In this document: positions 6,848 to 14,000 of the stretch, piece after piece
How positions within the stretch are numbered: the stretch's first letter is position 1
Layout of the letters: every line of letters starts with the position of its first letter
From: DATEMK01 sp035275625
Lineage (GTDB): Bacteria > Bacteroidota > Bacteroidia > AKYH767-A > OLB10
Direction: 5' to 3'
NCBI GenBank assembly: GCA_035275625.1
Contig: DATEMK010000244.1
Coordinates: 1-16,572, forward strand
Length of the DNA: 16,572 bases
Notes under the pieces: generated by a model
The model's input: only the letters and a program-made list of their open reading frames with translations
Told to the model about the DNA's origin: nothing
Database searches by the model: none
Position numbers and translations under genes: made by a program

Positions 6848-7437
6848 TATCCGATTCCTAATGATATTCGAACCAGGAGAAGATTGTCCTTATCATCAGC
6901 CGGGTACTTCATAGATTCTGTGTTGTGAATGTCGCGAGGAAATTCCATCCCGATTTGCACTGCAGGATCAATCACGAAATGCATTCCGAGTATAGCCTGA
7001 AACCCTCCGGAAAGTCCAGCTTCTGAAGAAGATTTGTTGTAGCTGTTTGCGTTATTATGTGGGAGATTGTGATCCACAGACTGGCGGTTATTGACAAAAC
7101 TGAAATAACCTGCCGCAAAGAAGGCTGAACAGTGGCAGTCATCTTGCTTAAAATACCACCGGAACTGGCTCCCGTATCTTCTTCCTGTGCGTTTCCATCC
7201 GGGCCGGGTTTCTGTTTCTGCTCCCAGGTCAATAGTAAAACTGTATTCGTTGTTGAAATATATTTCTCCGGACAGGGAGTAACTTTTTGATCCTTTATTT
7301 ATGGCGGTGTTGAGCAATGACAGGACATCGGTTTTGACTGCAATACCTTCGATCCGGAAACGGCTGCTATGCCGGTTTTTTGAATATCCCGGGAATGAAA
7401 TTAAAAGCATGACGGCCAGGATATAATATTTTAACAT
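6838..7437 (-). CDS. Outer-membrane beta-barrel protein, DUF3575-like
   Basis: 199 residues with a signal peptide (KYYILAVMLLISFPGYSK, about 1-19). The mature part begins with KTDVLSLLNTAINKG and GEIYFNNEYSFTIDLG, the start pattern of DUF3575 barrels, followed by RYGSQFRWYFKQDD, AAGYFSFVNN and a final LVRISLGIGYRF. The alternating hydrophobic strands and the terminal aromatic residue (Phe) are the outer-membrane barrel insertion signature. It is probably a small eight-strand barrel; cargo and function are unknown. It is convergent with the beta-helix gene. No TAnnTTTG box was found upstream. Confidence 0.7.
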   Translation of the reverse strand: MLKYYILAVMLLISFPGYSKNRHSSRFRIEGIAVKTDVLSLLNTAINKGSKSYSLSGEIYFNNEYSFTIDLGAETETRPGWKRTGRRYGSQFRWYFKQDDCHCSAFFAAGYFSFVNNRQSVDHNLPHNNANSYNKSSSEAGLSGGFQAILGMHFVIDPAVQIGMEFPRDIHNTESMKYPADDKDNLLLVRISLGIGYRF

Positions 7438-7545
7438 AAAAAATTTGCTGGAGACTTATGACCCCGCGTTTTTAAACGTTTTCAGATTCCGATTATTTCA
7501 TATCAATATCCTGTTCTGGCTGGAGCGATGAAACAACAGGTTATG

Positions 7546-8037
7546 TCAATTTTCAATGTTAGGTCCCCCTGGTGCAGTAACTCTGTTTTTTTTATATCCA
7601 AAAAATAAAAGAACCAAACCCGCAAAAGCATATATTCCTGTCAATAACATCCAAACTGTAAACCCATTATGGTTCCTATACAGGCTGTAAGTCCAATAGC
7701 CTAAACCAACAGCCATTAAACCGCCATAAAGTCTCCAAAGAATGTCATTAATAATTAATTTTTTTTCGTTCTTTTCAACCGCTGCTTGGGGATATGCCTG
7801 CTTAATTTTTTCCTGGATGTGTTCCTGGATTATTTGATAGCCTTGATCTTCAGGTTTAAGTTTACTTAATATTTCCAGGTCAGTTTTTAAATCAGTTTTT
7901 TTCCTGTTCCGCTCATAATCAGGGAGCAGTTTATAAATAGTACTAAGAACTGTACCTGCCAATGTTAAAATGAAACTTGCTATTTTTATGAAGGTATCTG
8001 TATCGAAAGTCAATATTGTAAGTAATGAATAAAACAT
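7546..8037 (-). CDS. Hypothetical membrane protein
   Basis: 163 residues, not recognised as a named family. Predicted layout: a hydrophobic segment at about 14-38, a charged soluble stretch at 40-95 with a likely helical LKTDLEILSKLKPEDQGYQI region and EHIQEKIKQAYPQAA, and two further membrane helices at about 103-121 and 128-148. The end, GYKKNRVTAPGG, is basic and cytoplasmic by the positive-inside rule. A full TAnnTTTG match (TAGGTTTG on the minus strand, 8074-8081) lies about 40 bases upstream of its ATG, supporting it as a real gene. Function unknown. Confidence 0.6.
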   Translation of the reverse strand: MFYSLLTILTFDTDTFIKIASFILTLAGTVLSTIYKLLPDYERNRKKTDLKTDLEILSKLKPEDQGYQIIQEHIQEKIKQAYPQAAVEKNEKKLIINDILWRLYGGLMAVGLGYWTYSLYRNHNGFTVWMLLTGIYAFAGLVLLFFGYKKNRVTAPGGPNIEN

Positions 8038-8073
8038 AGGTTTTTATTTATGGGTGTACTTTCTGAGATTTTG

Positions 8074-8081
8074 CAAACCTA
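8074..8081 (-). promoter_or_regulatory. -7 element of a Bacteroidota-type promoter
   Basis: On the minus strand this reads TAGGTTTG, matching TAnnTTTG, and would start transcription about 30 bases before the ATG of the 163-residue membrane protein. No good -33 TTTG at the usual spacing was seen. TTTCTGAG (8060-8067) and CTCAGAAA (8103-8110) form an 8-bp inverted pair across the site. Confidence 0.4.
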
Positions 8082-8112
8082 AAGGTCTACCCGTTTTCGG
8101 GGCTCAGAAACT

Positions 8113-8139
8113 CGAAGACGAAAATAAAGTTTTTTTTTT
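8113..8139. repeat. Partial copy C of the interspersed repeat tail
   Basis: CGAAGACGAAAATAAAG followed by a T-run matches the tail of copies A and B (around 2258-2278 and 4487-4507). The rest of the repeat is absent, so this is a remnant or a short conserved submotif. Confidence 0.4.
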
Positions 8140-8161
8140 GATGTTCCCCATTAGTCCCTGC

Positions 8162-10102
8162 TTATTTAACTAAATATTCCTGCAGGAATAAAATGATGGA
8201 CCATTGCATGTAATCCACATTTGTTTTTTTTCTAAAGCCGTGCCCTTCGTCTTTTCCGAGGAGATACCATACGGTGTTTCCTTTGTCCTGCAGCTTTTGT
8301 TTCATCTGCTCGGCTTCTGATTTGGGAACACGCGGGTCGTTGGCGCCCTGGATGATGAACATGGGCTTTGTGATTTTCTGCACGTTGTTGGCAGGAGAAA
8401 TTTTTTCGAGGAAGGCATTCATTTCAGGGATGCGCTCATCGCCATATTCAACCCTGCGCAGATCGGTGCGGTACTCTTCGGTGTTTTTTAAGAACGTTAC
8501 AAAGTTGCTGATACCTACTACATCAATGCCGCATTTTAAGCGGTCGTTGAAATGGGTCATGGATGCAAGCGTCATGTAGCCGCCATAGGAACCGCCATAT
8601 ACAGCCACGCGGGAAGGATCAAGATCAGGCTGGGTTGCAATCCAGTCGAGCAGGGAGCCGATATCCTGGACAGATTCTTCTCGCTTATAGCCGTTATCCA
8701 TCTTTAAAAAAGTTTTTCCGTAACCGGAAGATCCTCTGACGTTAGGTAGAATGACGGCAATTCCCAGCTCGTGTGTGAGATAAGTATTGAATGAACTGAA
8801 CAAGGGACGCGATTGCCCTTCGGGCCCGCCATGAATGATGATGAGCACCGGCAACTTCGCTTTTACTGTGTTTGGCTTATATATAATGGCGGGAATTTTT
8901 CTTTTCTTTCCATCCGCTTTGTCAAACGTTTCGTATTCAATGAGCGTTGCTTTGGGAAATATATCATTGTTTAGTCCGCCTACTTCACTATATGTCCAGC
9001 GTGTGAGCGTGTTGTCTGAAAGCTTCAATGTATAAATATCTCCCGGTGACTGCGGTGTGTTTATAGTCATTGCTATTTCGGCATCGCCCGGTTTAAACTG
9101 AACACTGCCAATTATACCTTCCGGTAAATTCATTATGGGCGTATATTTTTTTGTAGCAGGATCCAACAGGAATAGCTTTGTAAACCCGTTTTCATTTATC
9201 GAAAAAACCATTTTAGTCCTGCTTTTGTTATAGGTCAACCCCCCGACATCCCATGGAAGGGATGATGTTACAGGACCGAATTTTTTTGAGGTCACATCAT
9301 AGTACTTTAATGCCTTAAATTCACTCTGCTGATCGTTAATAATAAAAATTCCTTTCCCATCGGCTGACCATGCTGCTCCGCTATAAGCAATCTCCTCCCC
9401 GGAAGGATTTATAGTGTCTAATTTCATGCTTTCCAAATCCAGGATACAGAGGAAGGATTTGTTTGCCGAGATTTCATTCAACACGATTGCTTTTTTATCG
9501 TCCGGTGACCAATCCATCGGGGCCCAACTGCCCGTTTGCTGTAAGACGAGCTTTGATTCTTTAGGATTTGTCATGGATGAAAGATACAGATCGTAATCTT
9601 TTTTATTGCGCCTTGTGCTGGTATAGATAAACCGGCTGCCGGCATTGCTCCAGAGCGGTCCGCTGTTCTGAGTGCGCCCACCGTCTGATACCATTTCGTA
9701 TTTGCCGGTCTGCATATCGAACCAAAACAGCTGCGAAAATTCGTTGCCGCCCACATCTTTCGTAAACATAAATCCCTTATACGTTGTATCAGGGCAGAAA
9801 CTTCCGCCACCGACAGGCTCTTTAAAAAAAGTAATTTGTTTGCGCGCCCCTCCCGGATGATTTATCAAATGCAATTGTGATGTTTCGCCAAAGCGCGTGC
9901 TCATCAGCATTGTATTGTCTGCGCGGTTCCAGCCGGAGAAGCTTGCCGAGCGGGTGTTTTGATATTGATTCATGCGCTCCATCAAATCGGAAGGTATTTC
10001 AGGTATTCCTTCTGAAACGAGACTCCCGGTTTCTTTTTGCTGGGCAAGCCCCGTTAGCGAAATAAAAATTAATGCAAGAGAAAATAAAAGTTTACTATTC
10101 AT
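8162..10102 (-). CDS. S9-family serine peptidase (dipeptidyl aminopeptidase / acylaminoacyl peptidase type)
   Basis: 646 residues with a signal peptide (LLFSLALIFISLTGLA, cleavage near residue 20), so exported to the periplasm or beyond. Residues about 50-380 form the beta-propeller with WD-like WSPDDKKA and WSADGKG blades. The alpha/beta-hydrolase domain starts near 400 and carries IIIHGGPEGQ (421-430) for the oxyanion region, YGGSYGGYM with nucleophile Ser505, GANDPRVP with Asp589 and DEGHGF with His621, a complete triad. The family removes dipeptides or acylated residues from short peptides. Length and architecture are normal for Bacteroidota S9 enzymes, and it likely serves nutrient peptide breakdown. 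No TAnnTTTG box is obvious upstream; a palindrome TTAACATGTTAA lies about 185 bases upstream of the ATG. Confidence 0.9.
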   Translation of the reverse strand: MNSKLLFSLALIFISLTGLAQQKETGSLVSEGIPEIPSDLMERMNQYQNTRSASFSGWNRADNTMLMSTRFGETSQLHLINHPGGARKQITFFKEPVGGGSFCPDTTYKGFMFTKDVGGNEFSQLFWFDMQTGKYEMVSDGGRTQNSGPLWSNAGSRFIYTSTRRNKKDYDLYLSSMTNPKESKLVLQQTGSWAPMDWSPDDKKAIVLNEISANKSFLCILDLESMKLDTINPSGEEIAYSGAAWSADGKGIFIINDQQSEFKALKYYDVTSKKFGPVTSSLPWDVGGLTYNKSRTKMVFSINENGFTKLFLLDPATKKYTPIMNLPEGIIGSVQFKPGDAEIAMTINTPQSPGDIYTLKLSDNTLTRWTYSEVGGLNNDIFPKATLIEYETFDKADGKKRKIPAIIYKPNTVKAKLPVLIIIHGGPEGQSRPLFSSFNTYLTHELGIAVILPNVRGSSGYGKTFLKMDNGYKREESVQDIGSLLDWIATQPDLDPSRVAVYGGSYGGYMTLASMTHFNDRLKCGIDVVGISNFVTFLKNTEEYRTDLRRVEYGDERIPEMNAFLEKISPANNVQKITKPMFIIQGANDPRVPKSEAEQMKQKLQDKGNTVWYLLGKDEGHGFRKKTNVDYMQWSIILFLQEYLVK

Positions 10103-10285
10103 GAGTGTGTTTTTTTAAGATGGTTGAATCCTTTTTGGGTTGTCATCAACGAATACAAATCTGTACGAATTTACGAATAATGACATCGTATAATTTTATC
10201 TTTTCAACATGGTTATTTGCTGATCGGAATTTTGAAAAGCCGCAATAAAGAAACGGATTAATTTTCAGTTATGGGAGTCAGCTAC

Positions 10286-10299
10286 ATTAACATGTTAAT
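10286..10299. promoter_or_regulatory. 14-bp palindrome with TTAACATGTTAA core
   Basis: ATTAACATGTTAAT is perfectly self-complementary and lies in the 244-bp gap between the S9 peptidase and the OmdA gene. The same 12-bp core recurs at 16168-16179 near the mnmD-metH promoter. It could be an operator; no regulator is assigned. Confidence 0.35.
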
Positions 10300-10346
10300 A
10301 AACCCCGCGGAGCGATTTATATTTCTGCAGGCGCATGTAATTATTA

Positions 10347-10949
10347 TCAATGAAATCTTTCTCCCTTTTTAAGCATTTCAAGAATTGCTTTCATTCGCTT
10401 TTCCCTTGTTTCGGGTTTTTTTGCAGTTTGTAATCTCCAGCCAATAGCAAAGGTATTTGTCTTATTAAGTGTATTAAAAAAGGCCAATGACTTTTTATTT
10501 TTTGAAAGCGCTTTAAGAAAATCTTCCGGAACCTTCATGTTAACAGGAGAGTCATAAGCTTTTTCCCACCTGCCGTCTTTCTTAGCATCTTCCACCGCTT
10601 TAAGCCCTGCAGGTTTCATCCTGCCTTCTTTTTCAAGCCGCGAAATGTTTTCAATATTTCGTCTTGACCAGACGCTTTTTGCCCTGCGCGGAGTATATTT
10701 TTGTATCCACGAATTTTCATCAAAGCTCTTAGACTGCCCATCAATCCATCCGTAGCAAAGCGCTTCATCTACAGCCTCTTTATAATTAACTGATTTGGTA
10801 TCAGAAGCCTTTTTAAAAAAACGCAGCCAGGCTCCGTTTAATTTTGAATGATTCTTATCAAGCCAATTATGCCATTGTTTTTGCGTTTTACATGTGATGA
10901 CAGGGTAATCATCTTTAGAAGGTGTTTTCGCTTCGATCTTTTTTGCCAT
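10347..10949 (-). CDS. YdeI/OmdA-family protein (bacteriocin-protection annotation)
   Basis: 200 residues, soluble and basic. The N-terminal half (about 17-120) carries WHNWLDKNHSKLNGAWLRFFKK, DEALCYGWIDGQSKSFDENS and the arginine-rich YTPRRAKSVWSRRNIENISR, the standard YdeI pattern. The C-terminal ~60 residues (VPEDFLKALSKNKKSLAFFN to RMKAILEMLKKGE) are the OmdA domain. The closest named relatives are YdeI proteins linked to resistance to antimicrobial peptides in enterobacteria; in Bacteroidota the role is unproven. It lies 51 bases downstream of metH on the same strand and could receive read-through from it. It shares the C-terminal domain with the protein at 265-882, but the N-terminal domains differ. 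Confidence 0.8.
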   Translation of the reverse strand: MAKKIEAKTPSKDDYPVITCKTQKQWHNWLDKNHSKLNGAWLRFFKKASDTKSVNYKEAVDEALCYGWIDGQSKSFDENSWIQKYTPRRAKSVWSRRNIENISRLEKEGRMKPAGLKAVEDAKKDGRWEKAYDSPVNMKVPEDFLKALSKNKKSLAFFNTLNKTNTFAIGWRLQTAKKPETREKRMKAILEMLKKGERFH

Positions 10950-11000
10950 TGTTTTTCAGGGGCTGATAAAAATCTAAACCATTCAAAAAAATATGATCAT

Positions 11001-14000
11001 TCAATAAGAAAGATTAGTTCCTAACCATCTTTCTACTTCTTCCACCTTCATATTTTTTCTGCGGGCATAATCTTCCACCTGGTCCTTTTCCAGCTTACCA
11101 ACAGAAAAATAATGCGCGTCAGGATGTGCGAAATACAGACCGCTTACGGCAGCAGTGGGATACATGGCGAGGCTTTCGGTGAGTGTAATGCCCGTGTTTT
11201 TTTCTACATCTAATAATTTCCACAATGTGATTTTTTCTGTGTGATCGGGTTGTGCAGGATAGCCCGGTGCGGGACGAATGCCCTGGTATTTTTCTTTGAT
11301 GATTTCTTCGCTGGTTAATTTTTCATCTTTTGCATAACCCCAAATTTCCGTGCGGACTTTTTTATGCATTAGTTCTGCAAATGCTTCAGCTAAACGATCA
11401 GCTAATGCCTTCAACATGATAGCTGAATAATCATCATGATCTTTTTCAAATTTTTCAATCCATTTTTCGATACCGAAACCGGTAGAGAGAGCGAAGACAC
11501 CGATATGGTCTGACCTCACCCCCGCCCCCTCTCCAAAGGAGAGGGGGGAAACTTCTTCTTTCGATTGAGTTTTATTTTTTAATTCATCTTTTATTTTATT
11601 TAGAACAAAATCTTTTTTGTTTATTACTTCATCATTTGTAAATCGAATTATTTTATATCCTATTTCATTTAATTCGTAAGTTCTTCCCTCGTCATATTCT
11701 TTTTGTTCAATATGAATTTCTCCATCCACTTCAATAATTAATTTTTTCTCTAAGCAAATAAAATCAGGAATGAAACCATCCAAAGGATGTTGTCTCCGGA
11801 ACTTATGACCGAGTTTTCTGTTTCTAAGTTCCTGCCACAAAATATTTTCTGCCTGAGTCGGTTCATGTCTCATATCCTTTGCAAAAGGCAAAAGTTTTTG
11901 CCAATGTTTTAATTCGGTTGTGAAATATCCGGGGGAACTTGCATTGACTTCGACCTGACCCTCTCCAAAATTGACCTCACCCCGACCTTCCCCAAAGGAG
12001 AGGGGGGGTGTTCCGGTGAGGTTTTTTGGTTTGATGAAATCTGCCAAAGCAACATTTTTTTGTTCTGTTGATTTTTGAGATTGCTGCCTGATGGTGTGAA
12101 AAGTTGCAATAACATCATCCCCCTGCCCCTTCTTCAAAGGAGAAGGGGAGAAAACCAAAATATCATCTCCCTCGCTGTTAGCAGGAAAAATTCCAATTAC
12201 TCCTTTTGCAGTCAGCCATTTTTCTTTGATGATTTTATGGAGCATGTCCTGCGCTTCATCAAATAATTTTTTTGCTTCTGCTCCGCGTTCTTTATTTTCA
12301 AAAATTTTGGGATAGCTGCCTTTCATTTCCCAACTGATAAAAAAGGGAGTCCAGTCAATGTATTGTGAAATTTCTTCTAAAGCATAATCTTCAAAAACTT
12401 TTATTCCAGTAAAGTTTGGTTTGGAGACAACTGCACCATTCAGCTCAAATTTATTTTCTCTCGCTTTGGCAATAGAAATATAATTGCTCTTTGCACGGTC
12501 GGCTTTATGATACTCACGCGTACGGGCATTTTCCGCTTTTATTTCTTTCTCAAAATTTGCTTTCAGCTCTTTTGACAGCAGATTGCTCACCACAGGCACA
12601 CTTCGGGAAGCATCATTTACATGCACAACTGTATGCTCATAATGGGGTTCTATTTTTACAGCCGTATGCACCCTGCTTGTAGTCGCACCACCAATCAATA
12701 AGGGAATAGTAAAACCTTCGCGCGTCATTTCTTTGGCAACGTGCACCATTTCATCCAGCGAAGGTGTAATCAACCCGCTTAAGCCAATGACATCCACTTG
12801 CTCTTCTTTTGCTTTTGCAAGAATTTTATCGCACGAAACCATCACTCCCATATCCACAATATCGTATCCATTGCAAGCCATTACCACACCGACAATATTT
12901 TTTCCGATGTCGTGTACATCGCCTTTTACTGTTGCCAATAAAACTTTCCCGTTTTTTGAACCGACAACTTTCTCTTTTTCAAGATAAGGTTCGAGATACG
13001 CAACTGCTTTTTTCATGACTCGCGCACTCTTAACAACCTGCGGCAAAAACATTTTCCCTGCTCCGAATAAATCCCCAACTACATTCATTCCAACCATCAG
13101 TGGCCCTTCAATAATGTGCAGCGGCTTTTCATATTTTCCCCGCGCTTCTTCTATATCAACCTCTATAAAATCTGTAATCCCTTTAACCAGTGAATGTGAA
13201 ATGCGGTCTTCAACGGTTCCTTTTCTCCACTCTTCGTCCTTTACATCTTTTTCTTTTCCGGCACCTTTAACTTTTTCGGCATGATTGATCAACCGTTCTG
13301 TTGCATCTTCCCGCCTGTCGAGCAAAACATCTTCCACCAGTTCCAATAATTCTTTTTCAATTTCATCATACACGATAAGCTGCGAAGGATTTACAATTCC
13401 CATGTCCATTCCATTTTTTATTCCATGATATAGAAATGCTGCGTGAATGGCTTCACGTACATGGTCGTTACCGCGAAATGAAAATGAAACATTGCTTACG
13501 CCCCCTGAAATTTTTGCAAACGGAAGATTTTCTTTAATCCACTTTGTCGCTTCAAAATAACTCAACGCATTTTTCCGGTGCTCTTCCATCCCGGTTGCAA
13601 CCGGAAAAATATTCGGGTCGAAGATGATATCCTGTGGCGGAAAATTTATTTTATTGACGAGAATATCATACGCGCGTTTTGCAATTTCAATTCTGCGAGG
13701 GGTAGTATCGGCCTGTCCCTGTTCATCAAACAACATCACGATAACCGCTGCTCCATATTTTTTTACTGTCTTTGCTTCGAGAATGAATTGCTCTTCGCCA
13801 CCTTTAAGTGAAATAGAATTTACAATTGATTTCCCCTGCGTGCATTTTAATCCTGATTCAATCGCTTCAAACTTTGATGAATCAATCATCACAGGGACTT
13901 TGGAAATGTCAGGCTCGCTTGCAATGAGATTTAAAAATTTTTTCATGGCAAAATTTGCATCCAGCATTCCTTCGTCCATATTCACATCAATGGCTTGTGC

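Larger units (their letters stand above)
11511..12022 (-). mobile_element. In-frame composite insertion: palindromic repeats flanking a DUF559 domain inside metH
   Basis: About 510 bp (MetH residues ~1073-1242) interrupt the conserved segment that in other MetH proteins runs directly from DFxxPK to D(H/Y)IGxFA. The insert begins with a PLSFGEG repeat (11940-12022), continues with a DUF559 domain and ends with a second PLSFGEG repeat (11511-11555), all in the metH frame and orientation. The nuclease part is much richer in AT than the surrounding metH. Structure and composition suggest a mobile unit; no target duplication could be recognised without an uninserted homologue for comparison. Confidence 0.8.

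Noticed and set aside
11511..12022. Intein in MetH
   Set aside because: The insert carries a nuclease-like domain but lacks intein blocks A, B, F and G; its ends are palindromic repeats, not splice junctions.
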